A stretch of 64,000 bases of DNA from Bradyrhizobium iriomotense. GTDB taxonomy: Bacteria > Pseudomonadota > Alphaproteobacteria > Rhizobiales > Xanthobacteraceae. The position numbers and the translations under genes are program-made. Position 1 is the stretch's first letter, and the number at the start of each line of letters is the position of its first letter. Below the pieces are notes generated by a model. The model saw nothing but the letters and a program-made list of their open reading frames with translations, had not been told where the DNA came from and made no database searches. This document shows, in pieces, positions 8,730 through 18,277 of the stretch. The stretch spans positions 62,001 through 126,000 of the forward strand of contig NZ_JAFCJZ010000015.1 in assembly GCF_018130765.1 (NCBI RefSeq), given 5' to 3'.

Positions 8730-9182
8730 ATGTCTCGTGCATTGATTGAAATCGGTAGTAGCAATGTGGAGCTCGAGCTGCGGCCGATCGAGCCGTCCTG
8801 GATCATCGAGGGCAATCCGGTGTCGCGCTCGCGCGTGCTATCGACCAGCGCCGACGGCACCGCCCAAACAATCATCTGGCATTGCACCGAAGGCCGCTTC
8901 AACTGGTACTACGACATCGACGAGACGATCATGATCATGGAAGGATCGATCGTGCTCGAGAGCGAAGGCATGCCGCCGAAGCGCTATGGCGCCGGCGACG
9001 TCGTCTTCTTCCGCGACGGCGCGCATGCCAAATGGCATGTCGAAGGCCACGTCAAGAAGATCGCCTTCTGCCGCAAGACTAATCCCGTGATGATCGGTTT
9101 CCTGATCCGCGTCGTCAACAAGCTCAAGAAGATGTTCTTCACCGGCGCGCCCCGTCCCGCCTCGCTCATGGGCGCCGGCTAG
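8730..9182 (+). CDS. Cupin-domain protein (cupin_3/DUF861 type)
   Basis: A 150-residue single-domain cupin. Beta strands around IIWHCTEGRFNWYYDIDETIMIMEG (residues ~50-75) form cupin motif 1, and YGAGDVVFFRDGAHAKWHV (~89-107) forms motif 2. The usual His pair of motif 1 is replaced by an F-x-W pattern as in (S)-ureidoglycine-type cupins, so metal binding may be weak. GGGGAAG seven bases upstream serves as ribosome-binding site. The C-terminal tail (VNKLKKMFFTG) is basic and hydrophobic. Substrate unknown. Confidence 0.8.
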   Translation: MSRALIEIGSSNVELELRPIEPSWIIEGNPVSRSRVLSTSADGTAQTIIWHCTEGRFNWYYDIDETIMIMEGSIVLESEGMPPKRYGAGDVVFFRDGAHAKWHVEGHVKKIAFCRKTNPVMIGFLIRVVNKLKKMFFTGAPRPASLMGAG

Positions 9183-9224
9183 TCATCTCATAACGTTTCA
9201 AGGACGCTTCCCAGCGGCCACGAC

Positions 9225-9260
9225 GAAGAGGGGTCGGGATCAACATCCCGGCCCCTCTTC
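9225..9260. terminator. 16-bp stem-loop between convergent genes
   Basis: GAAGAGGGG (9225-9233) pairs with CCCCTCTTC (9252-9260). CGGGAT (9235-9240) pairs with ATCCCG (9245-9250) around a CAAC loop, with one G-T pair between. It lies just before the stop of the leftward amidohydrolase and after the cupin gene, so a bidirectional terminator is likely. Confidence 0.7.
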
Positions 9261-9263
9261 TCG

Positions 9264-10316
9264 TCAGGAGGGCAGTTCGAGCCGGTAGAATTCGGTTGCG
9301 GTCTGCGAGAACAGTGCGGTCTTCTCGGCCTCGCTCAAGGATGCGGTGATGCGCTTGAAGGCATTGAAGATCACCTGGTAGCTGCACTGGCCCTTGTCCG
9401 GTGGAAAATTGCTCTCGAACATCGCGCGCTGCGGCCCGAACGCCTCGATGCAGGTCTCGACATAGGGTCGCCATGCCGCGGCAAGCTCCTCGGATGACGG
9501 CGGCTTCTCGCGCAAATGGAAGTCGTGGCCGAGCAGGCACATCGCAAGGCCTCCGAGCTTGACCACCACGTTCTCGCATGTCGCGATCTCCCGGATCGAC
9601 GCGCGCCACTGCGGGAACACCTCCTCGCGCCGTCCCGCAAAGCGGCCGACGCCCGCCGGCCCGCCGCAATGGTCAAGCACGATCCTGGTGTCGGGAAAGG
9701 CGCGCGCGAGCTCCGTCAGCTCGCCGATCTGCGGATGAAACAGCCAGGCGTCGAAGCTGAGGTTCAGCGGGGCGAGATGGGCAAAGCCTTTGCGGAAGGC
9801 CGGGTCCTGCAACAGTCCTTTCGGCCTGTTGGCATACATGCCGGCGACGACGGGGTCTTCGTCCCAGGCCGAGGAGTGCCGGATGCCGCGGAAGCGGCCG
9901 TTGCCGGCGGCGATCTCGGCCTCCAGCACCGGCCTTGCGGCGTCACCCAGCAGCAGATTGGCGTGGCTGACGATGCCGGCGCAGATCGCGGCCTTGCCGT
10001 AACCACCGCTCGCACTCATCGCCGCGACGCCGTTGGCGAACTCGACTTCGCCGACGGGGCGGAACGCCTCGGGTCCGTGCGCACGATACATCGAGCGGCA
10101 GTCGACATAGACCGTGGCGATGACGTTGTGGCCGGAGGCGATGTCGGAGGCCATCTCCTCGATCAAATAGCGGTGCTCGCGATTCCAGAGATGGTGGTGG
10201 GGATCGACGATCGGCCGCAAGGGGTCGATGATCTCTTCCTGATGCAGCGCGAGCCACTCCTCGCGCGGCTCGACGAACAGCCCGCTCGTGTTGGCGGGCA
10301 CACCGCTTGCGGTCAT
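9264..10316 (-). CDS. Amidohydrolase, TIM-barrel (amidohydrolase 2 family)
   Basis: A 350-residue metal-dependent hydrolase of the amidohydrolase 2 group, related to 2-pyrone-4,6-dicarboxylate lactonase. The N-terminal metal motif PHHHLWNREHRYL starts near residue 37; the RIVLDHCGG segment near residue 210 supplies another His, and FESNFPPDKG near residue 308 ends in the usual Asp. Such enzymes open lactones or decarboxylate aromatic ring-derived acids in the cytoplasm. The neighbours do not define the substrate. The start ATG 10316 gives the full N-terminal barrel entry. Confidence 0.85.
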   Translation of the reverse strand: MTASGVPANTSGLFVEPREEWLALHQEEIIDPLRPIVDPHHHLWNREHRYLIEEMASDIASGHNVIATVYVDCRSMYRAHGPEAFRPVGEVEFANGVAAMSASGGYGKAAICAGIVSHANLLLGDAARPVLEAEIAAGNGRFRGIRHSSAWDEDPVVAGMYANRPKGLLQDPAFRKGFAHLAPLNLSFDAWLFHPQIGELTELARAFPDTRIVLDHCGGPAGVGRFAGRREEVFPQWRASIREIATCENVVVKLGGLAMCLLGHDFHLREKPPSSEELAAAWRPYVETCIEAFGPQRAMFESNFPPDKGQCSYQVIFNAFKRITASLSEAEKTALFSQTATEFYRLELPS

Positions 10317-10424
10317 CGGCGTTCGCTCCCTTTGTATTTTGTGGCGGGAGCCTAGCAGCTCGTTTCGTCAAGCAGCAGCGCGCGTTGCTCAGAGCACCAT
10401 AGCAGCAGCGGAGGAGGTGCGCTC

Positions 10425-10540
10425 CCTCTCCCGCTTGCGGGGGAGGGCCGGGGTGGGGGTGTCTCCACAGAGAGATTCCCAGTGTGGAGAGAGCCCCCAC
10501 CCGCGCCTTCGGCGCGACCTCCCCCGCAAGCGGGAGAGGT
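10425..10540. repeat. Extragenic palindrome, family A
   Basis: Arms CCCTCTCCCGCTTGCGGGGGAGGG (left, ~10425) and CTCCCCCGCAAGCGGGAGAGG (right, to 10540) bracket inner arms GGGGTGGGGGTG and CCCCCACCC. A central block CGCGCCTTCGGCGCG forms its own hairpin. Confidence 0.85.
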
Positions 10541-10582
10541 TACAGCGAGCCCGCAGCCAACAGGTTCAAGATCCATTCGATC

Positions 10583-11104
10583 TTAAGCCTTCCGCCGCTT
10601 CGCCATCACGTCGACCACTAGCCGCCAATCGGTTGCGGCCGCAGGCTTGACCTCGCCGAGCCAGTGGAAGGAATCGTCGGCGATCTCGGTAAAGCTCCAG
10701 CGCGTCTTCTCGCCTGCGTCGGTCGTGCCTTCCTGCACGATGTCATCGCCGCGCGGCCGGCCGACCTGCTGGCGGAACACGCTGCGACCGGGATCGAACC
10801 AGGAAATCCGCCATGCGGATATGGCGGGATCATAGACCCGCAGCGTCGTGCCGTACCAATTGCCGGCGATCGGAAAGGCCGGCGCGCCCGCCGGCCGGGG
10901 AATGATCCAGACGTCCTGCACGGCGCGCCCCTCCAGCACCCAGCCGAAATGGATCTCACCGGGCGCTATGTGTTTCGTTCCATCGGGTCCGTGGGCGGCG
11001 ATCTCGGCTTCCCAATCGCCGACGAAGCGGCCGTAAAGCTGAAGCGCCGCCGCGTGCTCCGGGTTCGGTCCATCGGCGTGTAACAGTCGCGCAAACTCGG
11101 TCAT
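10583..11104 (-). CDS. Uncharacterised DUF1579/lipocalin-like protein
   Basis: A 173-residue soluble protein. The repeated pattern YGRFVGDWEAEI, WVLEGRAVQDVWIIPR, and TLRVYDPAISAWRISWFDP suggests a small beta-barrel like those in DUF1579 or THAP4-like families, where W and G-x-W positions recur. No signal peptide or catalytic residues are apparent. It lies 63 bases downstream of the secreted MBL-fold gene on the same strand, so the two may share a transcript. Function unknown. Confidence 0.7.
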   Translation of the reverse strand: MTEFARLLHADGPNPEHAAALQLYGRFVGDWEAEIAAHGPDGTKHIAPGEIHFGWVLEGRAVQDVWIIPRPAGAPAFPIAGNWYGTTLRVYDPAISAWRISWFDPGRSVFRQQVGRPRGDDIVQEGTTDAGEKTRWSFTEIADDSFHWLGEVKPAAATDWRLVVDVMAKRRKA

Positions 11105-11167
11105 GTCGATCTCCTCTGGCAGGAGATCAGCACCAAAGGCGACAGCCGGCTTGGAGAAAATTGCGCC

Positions 11168-11980
11168 TCAGACGCCGTCGAGGATGATCACCGTCGGCGT
11201 CGACGGCAGCCCGTCCCGCGACATCCGGAACGAGCGGTCGATGCGCCTGTCGATCTCGAACTGCTGGCCGATCCGGCGCATGAAGTCGTCGAGCGGGGTC
11301 GCGAAACGGTGCATCGGCAGCACCACGGAAGCACGCAGCCGCCTGGTGATCTCCGAGACGCCGTCGAGCGACATGGTATAGGTGCCGTCGATCGGCACCA
11401 TCACGATGTCGAGCCGCCCGATCTGGGCGAAATGGCTGTCGTCGAGCTTGTGATGGAGGTGACCGAGATGGCCGATGCAGAGGCCGGCGACCTCGAAGAT
11501 GAAGATCGAGTTGCCGTCGCGGATCATGTCGGTGCCGGCATCGTCGCCGAAATAGCGGCGGATGTCGGTGGTGACGTTGCGGATGAAGGCGTCTCCGATG
11601 CGCTCGGAGACGATGGCCGGCTTGCCGTCCTCGCCCCAGCCATGCAGCACGTGGGGAATGCGCTTGTCCGGAAATAAAGAGTAGTGCGTGCTGTGCGCCC
11701 GGTTCATGGTGACGACGTCGGGCAGCCTTCCGACCTGATAGGCGCCGCTATAGTCGGTGGCGATGCGCAAGCCGCCGGGCGTGTCGATGAAATAGGTGGA
11801 ATGACCGGCGTAGGTGATCTCGACCTCCGCAGGCGTCGTCGCTTGCCTGAAGGCGACCGGCATGACCCGCGGCGCGGCATTGGCCATCGCCAGGCATTCG
11901 CTGCGCTGGGGCTGCTGGGCGAGGGCAGGGGTGAGGAATGCACCGAACAGCGCCAGAGCCGCCGAAACCAGTCGCCGCAT
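11168..11980 (-). CDS. Secreted metallo-beta-lactamase-fold hydrolase
   Basis: A 270-residue protein. Residues 1-22 (MRRLVSAALALFGAFLTPALAQ) form a signal peptide, hence the choice of ATG 11980 over longer frames. The UlaG/RomA-like MBL core follows: AGHSTYFIDTPGG, TDYSGAY, and VTMNRAHSTHYS, where the usual HxHxDH becomes NRAHSTHYS. LGHLHHKLDD and VVLPMHRF supply the later His residues. These proteins bind one or two metals and cleave phosphodiesters, lactones or similar. The variant metal motif makes activity uncertain. It lies downstream of an ABC exporter pair. Confidence 0.8.
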   Translation of the reverse strand: MRRLVSAALALFGAFLTPALAQQPQRSECLAMANAAPRVMPVAFRQATTPAEVEITYAGHSTYFIDTPGGLRIATDYSGAYQVGRLPDVVTMNRAHSTHYSLFPDKRIPHVLHGWGEDGKPAIVSERIGDAFIRNVTTDIRRYFGDDAGTDMIRDGNSIFIFEVAGLCIGHLGHLHHKLDDSHFAQIGRLDIVMVPIDGTYTMSLDGVSEITRRLRASVVLPMHRFATPLDDFMRRIGQQFEIDRRIDRSFRMSRDGLPSTPTVIILDGV

Positions 11981-12087
11981 GAATCCGTCCCCGATGACTT
12001 CAGGGGAAAGTCTAGCGTGCAATGCAGCGCGCCGCCAACAGCTGGCGATCAACAGCGCGTCAGTGTCGCACCTGTCATTCCCGCCAC

Positions 12088-13610
12088 CTAGTCGCGCTTT
12101 GGGCTGAATTTCCAGGTGATGGCGACGAGGCCTGCGGTGATCAGGCCGCTGATCAGGCCGGCCAGCGGCAGGGCGAGCAGTAGGGCGGCGCTGGCCGCCC
12201 AGCCGATCGAGGAGAAAGCTTCGGCAAAGGTCGCAAGCCGCGACGAGGTCTGGCGGCGGCGAAATTGGCTGCGCCGCGCCTGGACGCGGAACCAGAGCTG
12301 GATCGCGGTCGCGGACACCGCGCTGACGATGATCGCTCCGGCACTCACCGCGGCCTGGAATGGCGAGGCAAAGGCGAGCGCTCCGACCAGCGGGCAGAAG
12401 ATGGCGGCGATTGCGATCAGCACGACCTCGATCTTGGCACGGATGACACTCGACGGCATCAATGGCGCGGTTGCGACCAGGTCGGGGGCGTCTTCTCCGG
12501 AGATCGTCAGCCAGGCGAGCCCGCCGGCGAGCTGTCCCGCCGCCATCACGATCACGGGCGTGATCAGCGTCAGCGCCGCGGAGCTTTCGGCAAAATTGCG
12601 CCAGAGCAGCAGCGCCGGCGGCACCAGATAGAGCAGCTGCATCAGGGTCTGCGAGATCAGCCAGGGATCGCGCCAGAGCAGCGAGAATTCCTTGCGCCGC
12701 AGCGCCTGCTGCCGCGATCCGCCGCGGAACGCGCGCTGCTTCGCGCTGCTGCGGCCGGATCTGCCGTAGGCGGCCGCGTCGATCGCGGTGTCGGCAAAGC
12801 GGCCCGAGAAGATCGCCATGACGCTTCCGAGCAGCACGAGCGCGAGTGCGAGTAGCAGCAGCAGCGCCTCGTTGTCGCCCATAGTCGCGCGCGCCGGCCA
12901 CCACCAGATGCTGTCGATCTCGGGGGCGTGGGCGGCCATGCTGCCGGAGGTCAGGATGGTGAAGCGCGACAGCGTGCCATAGGACATGATCGCGGCGACC
13001 TGCAGCGCGATCACGAAGCCGGCGCCGATGATGGCGGCGAGGATCTGCGCCACGAGGCGCGTCCGCGCCGGGCCGATCAGGCGGAACAAGAGGATGGTGA
13101 CGGCAATCGCGATCGCCGCCGCCGACAGGCCCATCGCGACCACGACGCCGAACGCTGCGAGCCAGCGCGGCCCGCCGCCGATCACGAGAACGTCGATGAA
13201 GGGCGTCGAGAACAGTAGCGCCATAGCGGTGACGGTGACCGCGATCGCGGCGATGCGGACCGAGAACAGATTGGCGAGCCGCGCGGGCGAGGACATGATC
13301 AGGTCGAGATCGGCGCGGGCGTAGAACACCCGCGTCACCGATTCGATCGCTTGCGACAGCATCAAGGTCCAGGCGAGAAAGATCGTCGCCGTGATCACGA
13401 TCAGCGAGGATTTGTCGAGCGGCAGCTGCAGATCGGCGAAGCGGCCGATCACCGCCCAGGCCGGCACGTGCAGCAGTGCCGCAAAGAACAGCAGGCCGAT
13501 GACGGCGGCGCGCGCCCGCGTGCGCCGGCCGCCGGTCATCATGGCGAACCATTCCCGCCAGGCGAGCCGCAGCTCGTGGCGTGCAAACCAGGACAGCGCG
13601 GTCGCCGAGC

Positions 13611-13614
<4 letters not shown>
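12088..13614 (-). CDS. ABC exporter permease, 508 residues
   Basis: A polytopic membrane protein with about 10-12 hydrophobic segments (for example residues 37-57, 75-95, 120-160, 185-215, 325-345, 430-480). It overlaps the ATPase gene at 13611-14450 by the 4 bases ATGA, so the pair is co-translated. It resembles large ABC-2-like permeases encoded with a single-domain ATPase, in which the transported compound is usually unknown. A basic cytoplasmic stretch (FGYGRSGRSS-type region near residues 280-310) separates the two halves. Export of a lipid, polysaccharide or drug is possible; nothing here decides. Confidence 0.82.
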
Positions 13615-14450
<836 letters not shown>

Positions 14451-14621
14451 CCGTCTTGGACTAAAGGCAAGTCACCGTTTGTTGACAGCGCACGGGCGTT
14501 CAGGCTGAATTGGCGCCGGGACAAATGGAGCTAACGCAGCGAAACGACTGCGTAGCGACTGGACACAAGATGCGGCGAGGCGGTCAAAGATCCGCCGGTT
14601 GCATCGGGAGGAAGCGCGGCG

Positions 14622-15497
14622 ATGCTGGATTTCGTTCAGCAGCTGGTCAGCGGTGTTGCGCTCGGCTGCGTCTACGGGCTGATCGCGCTCGGCTTCGTGC
14701 TCGTCTACAAGGCCACCGAGGTCGTCAATTTCGCCCAAGGCGATCTGATGATGCTGGGCGGCTTCTTCGCCTTCACCTTCATCGGCATGATGGGCCTGAA
14801 CTACTGGATCGGCTTTGCCGGTGCGGTGGCGGCCATGGCGCTGTTCGGCATGCTGGCCGAACGCGTGGTGGTGCGGCCGATCCTCGGCTATCCGCAATTC
14901 TCCATCATCATGGCCACGATCGGCCTCGGCTATTTCCTGCGCTCGATCGCCGGCATGATCTGGGGCACCGACGATCTGAAGATCGAGACGCCGTTCAGCC
15001 AGGGCGTGTTGCGGATCGGCTCGCTGGTCCTCGCCTATGACAAGCTGTCGGTGATCGCGGCGACGATGATCCTGTGCACGCTGCTCTATCTGTTCTTCAA
15101 CAAGACCACGCTCGGCACTGCGATGCGCGCCAGCTCAGAGAACATGCTCGCGGCCTATTACATGGGCATTCCGGTCAAGCGGGTGGTGTCGATCGTGTGG
15201 GCGATCAGCGCGGCGGTGGCGACCTGCGCCGGCGTGCTGCTGGCGCCGATCACCTTCATCCATTCCAATGTCGGCCTCGTGCTCGGCCTCAAGGCATTTC
15301 CGGCCGCCGTGCTCGGCGGCTTCGGCTCGATCCCGGGCGCGGTGGTCGGCGGCGTCCTGATCGGCGTGATCGAGAGCATGGCAGGGTTCTACCTGCCCGA
15401 GGGCTGGAAGGACGTCGCGCCCTATATCGTGCTGCTCACGGTGCTGCTGCTCAAGCCTGAAGGCCTGTTCGGCCATCACGTCCGCAAGAAGGTCTGA
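14622..15497 (+). CDS. livH: Branched-chain amino acid-type ABC permease (LivH family)
   Basis: A 291-residue inner-membrane permease with about eight hydrophobic helices. The family start FVQQLVSGVALGCVYGLIALG and the motif VNFAQGDLMMLG are clear. The ribosome-binding site GGGAGGAAG precedes ATG 14622. It opens an operon livH-livM-livG-livF-ligase-binding protein with gaps of 0 to 100 bases. Members import amino acids, amides, dicarboxylates or aromatic acids; the ligase downstream favours an acid that becomes a CoA ester. Confidence 0.92.
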   Translation: MLDFVQQLVSGVALGCVYGLIALGFVLVYKATEVVNFAQGDLMMLGGFFAFTFIGMMGLNYWIGFAGAVAAMALFGMLAERVVVRPILGYPQFSIIMATIGLGYFLRSIAGMIWGTDDLKIETPFSQGVLRIGSLVLAYDKLSVIAATMILCTLLYLFFNKTTLGTAMRASSENMLAAYYMGIPVKRVVSIVWAISAAVATCAGVLLAPITFIHSNVGLVLGLKAFPAAVLGGFGSIPGAVVGGVLIGVIESMAGFYLPEGWKDVAPYIVLLTVLLLKPEGLFGHHVRKKV

Positions 15498-15502
15498 ACG
15501 CC

Positions 15503-16654
15503 ATGCGCTTCCTGTTCAAGACCGACTACGAGGACGACATCAAGCTGTTTCCACATTCGGGCTACGTCGTCACCTACGGCATCCTGCTCGCACTGCTGCT
15601 GATCGCGCCCTATATGCTCTCCAGCTATCTGATGAGCCAGCTCGTCTTCGTCTGCATCTATGCAACCGTCGGCGTGGCGCTGTTGATCCTGACCGGTTTT
15701 ACAGGGCAGGCCTCGCTCGGACATGCCGCGTTTCTCGCGATCGGCGCCTACACCGCGGCGTATTTGCAGAAATACAACGTGCCGTTCCCGGTCTATTTCT
15801 TGGCGGCAGGTGCCTTGACCGGGTTGATCGGCGCGATGGTCGGCTTTCCCGCGTTGCGCCTCACCGGCATCTACCTCGTCATCGCTACCATCTCCTTCGC
15901 CCTGATCGTCGAGGAGATCCTATCGCGCTGGGAGAGCGTCACCAACGGCAATGAGGGCATGCGGGTCAAGACGCTGTCGCTGCTCGGCGTCACCGTGCCG
16001 CGCGACAGCCCGACCTTCTACTACCTGTGCCTTGCCGTGCTGGTGCTGACCATCGTCGGCACGCTCAATCTGCTGCGCTCGCCGACCGGCCGCGCCTTCG
16101 TCGCGATCCGCGACTCCGAGACGGCGGCGCGCAGCATGGGCGTCAACGTCGCGCTCTACAAGGTGAAGTCCTTTGCGATCTCGGCCGCGATCACCGGCTT
16201 TGCCGGCGTGCTGTTCGCGCATAAGCTCTCCTTCATCTCGCCGGAGATGTTCACGCTCCAGCTCTCGATCGAGTTCATCATCGTGATCCTGATCGGTGGC
16301 ACCTTCAGCCTGCACGGCGCGGTGCTGGGCGCGATCTTCATCGTGATGATCGATCCGTTCCTGACTTACCTGAAGGACGACATGCCCGGAATCATCGCCG
16401 GCATCGCCGCGACATTCGGGGCGGGCTCGGCGACCGCGGGCAACATCGAGTCGAAGGTCGCGGCCTTCGCCTCGCTCAACGGGCTGAAGGGCGCGATCTA
16501 CGGCATCATCATCGTTCTCTTCGTGCTGTTCGAGCCGCTCGGGCTCTACGGCCGCTGGCTCAAGATAAAACTCTTCTTCCAGCTGTTCCCGCTCTACAAG
16601 CGCGCCACCTTCAAGCGGCAGAAGATCTACGTGAAGTCGGAGCGCAACCGATGA
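15503..16654 (+). CDS. livM: Branched-chain amino acid-type ABC permease (LivM family)
   Basis: A 383-residue permease partner of LivH, starting five bases after its stop codon. Conserved LivM patterns are ASLGHAAFLAIGAYTAA and KLSFISPEMFTLQLSIEFI. An N-terminal cytoplasmic extension (MRFLFKTDYEDDIKLFP) and a basic C-terminal tail (FQLFPLYKRATFKRQKIY) flank the membrane part. It overlaps the ATPase gene by 4 bases, consistent with coupled translation. Confidence 0.92.
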   Translation: MRFLFKTDYEDDIKLFPHSGYVVTYGILLALLLIAPYMLSSYLMSQLVFVCIYATVGVALLILTGFTGQASLGHAAFLAIGAYTAAYLQKYNVPFPVYFLAAGALTGLIGAMVGFPALRLTGIYLVIATISFALIVEEILSRWESVTNGNEGMRVKTLSLLGVTVPRDSPTFYYLCLAVLVLTIVGTLNLLRSPTGRAFVAIRDSETAARSMGVNVALYKVKSFAISAAITGFAGVLFAHKLSFISPEMFTLQLSIEFIIVILIGGTFSLHGAVLGAIFIVMIDPFLTYLKDDMPGIIAGIAATFGAGSATAGNIESKVAAFASLNGLKGAIYGIIIVLFVLFEPLGLYGRWLKIKLFFQLFPLYKRATFKRQKIYVKSERNR

Positions 16655-17409
16655 GCTATTTTCGCGCCGAGAACCTGTCGCTACATTTCGGAGGTCTTAG
16701 GGCGGTCGATGCGGTGTCGTTCGCGGTGGAGAAGGGCGAGATCCTCTCGATCATCGGGCCCAACGGCGCCGGCAAGAGCTCGATCTTCAACCTGATCTCG
16801 CGCATCTACCGGCCGACCTCGGGCCGCATCTTCTTCGAGGACCAGGACATCACCGAGCAGCCGCCCTACGACATCGCAAAGCTCGGCATCGCCCGCACCT
16901 TCCAGAACATCGAGCTGTTCGAGAACGCGACCGTGCTGTCGAACCTCCTGGTCGGCCGCCACCGCCATTCGACCACGCGGCTCTGGCAGGAATTGTTGTT
17001 CCTGCCGAGCGTGCGCGCCAGCGAGAAGGTGCACCGCCGCCGGGTCGAGCAGGTCATTGAGCTCCTCGATCTCGAACCCTATCGCGACAAGCTGATCTCG
17101 GGCCTGCCCTATGGTGTCCGCAAGGTGATCGAGCTGGCGCGTGCGCTGTGCTCGGAGCCGAAGCTCATCCTGCTCGACGAGCCGTCCTCCGGCCTCAATG
17201 TCGAGGAGACCGACGACATGTCGTTCTGGATCCGCGACATGAAGAGCGAGCTCGGCGTCACCGTGCTGATGGTCGAGCACGACATGTCGCTGGTCAACCG
17301 CGTCTCCGATCGCGTCATTGCGCTGAATTACGGCCGGGTGCTCGCCATGGGCTCGCCCGCCGAAGTGCAGCAGCACCCCGACGTCGTCGCCGCCTATCTC
17401 GGAGCCTGA
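16651..17409 (+). CDS. livG: ABC ATPase (LivG family)
   Basis: A 252-residue ATPase. Walker A is GPNGAGKSS near residue 37, the LivG-specific segment is GIARTFQNIELFENATVL, the signature is SGLPYGVRKVIELARAL (a variant of LSGGQ, here YGVRK), and Walker B is LILLDEPSSGLN. The altered signature is common in LivG proteins linked to non-amino-acid importers. It forms a heterodimer with LivF. Confidence 0.92.
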   Translation: MSYFRAENLSLHFGGLRAVDAVSFAVEKGEILSIIGPNGAGKSSIFNLISRIYRPTSGRIFFEDQDITEQPPYDIAKLGIARTFQNIELFENATVLSNLLVGRHRHSTTRLWQELLFLPSVRASEKVHRRRVEQVIELLDLEPYRDKLISGLPYGVRKVIELARALCSEPKLILLDEPSSGLNVEETDDMSFWIRDMKSELGVTVLMVEHDMSLVNRVSDRVIALNYGRVLAMGSPAEVQQHPDVVAAYLGA

Positions 17410-17413
17410 CGCG

Positions 17414-18202
17414 ATGGATGCCGCCGTGACCCCGGACATCATCCTCAAGCTTTCCAACATCGAGAGCTATTACGGGCCGATCATGGCGATCCGCGGCATC
17501 TCGCTGGAGGTGCCGCGCGGCCGCATCGTCACGCTGCTCGGGGCCAACGGCGCCGGCAAGACCACGGTGCTGAAGACCATCTCGGGCATCCTCGATCCGC
17601 AGAAGGGCGCGATCGAGTTCATGGGCAAGCCGATCCAGCGCATGGAGGCCGACCGGATCGTGCGGCTCGGCCTCAGCCACGTGCCTGAAGGACGCGAGGT
17701 GTTCCCGTTCCTCTCGGTGCGGGAAAACCTGATGATGGGCGCCTATCCCCGCAAGGACCGCGACGGCGTCGCCGAGGACATGGAACGGGTCTACGGCTAT
17801 TTCCCGCGCCTGAAGGAGCGCATCAACCAGCCGGCCGGCCAGCTCTCCGGCGGCGAGCAGCAGATGCTCGCGATCGGCCGGGCGCTGATGAACCGGCCGA
17901 CGCTGCTGCTGCTCGACGAGCCCTCGCTCGGCCTGTCGCCGCTGCTGGTGAAGGAGATCTTCACCATCATCCGTCGGGTCAACGAGGAACAGGGCATGTC
18001 GATCCTGCTGGTCGAGCAGAACGCCAAGGTGGCGCTGGAGACCGCGCATTACGGCTATGTGCTCGAGATCGGCCGCATCGTCATGAACGACAGCTGCGAC
18101 CGCTTGATGCATTCCCAGGACATCCAGGAATTTTACCTTGGCGCCAAGGAAGCGGGCGCTAGAGGCGAACGGCGCTGGAAAAAGAAGAAGACGTGGCGTT
18201 AG
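17414..18202 (+). CDS. livF: ABC ATPase (LivF family)
   Basis: A 262-residue ATPase with Walker A GANGAGKTT (near residue 45), LivF-specific VPEGREVFPFLSVRENL, signature LSGGEQQMLAIGRAL, and Walker B LLLLDEPSLGLSP. The C-terminal tail (RGERRWKKKKTWR) is more basic than usual. It starts four bases after livG and ends immediately before the ligase gene. Confidence 0.93.
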   Translation: MDAAVTPDIILKLSNIESYYGPIMAIRGISLEVPRGRIVTLLGANGAGKTTVLKTISGILDPQKGAIEFMGKPIQRMEADRIVRLGLSHVPEGREVFPFLSVRENLMMGAYPRKDRDGVAEDMERVYGYFPRLKERINQPAGQLSGGEQQMLAIGRALMNRPTLLLLDEPSLGLSPLLVKEIFTIIRRVNEEQGMSILLVEQNAKVALETAHYGYVLEIGRIVMNDSCDRLMHSQDIQEFYLGAKEAGARGERRWKKKKTWR

Positions 18203-18277
18203 ATGGGTAACCCCTCCAGCGCAGAGACCGCCGGCAAGGCAGGCAGCGGAGGGAAGGGCGGCAAGGAGGAGACGCGC

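Noticed and set aside
10352..10576. Short Pro/Gly/Arg-rich frames over the palindromic repeats (also near 44368-44922 and 55157-55342)
   Set aside because: They are translations of family A repeat arms (for example SPACGGGRAEG) and recur at each copy, so they are not genes.
11168..13552. A 794-codon frame that would join the MBL-fold gene to the permease region
   Set aside because: Its N-terminal 525 codons lie out of frame over the 12088-13614 permease, and only the last 270 residues form a real domain with its own signal peptide (start 11980).
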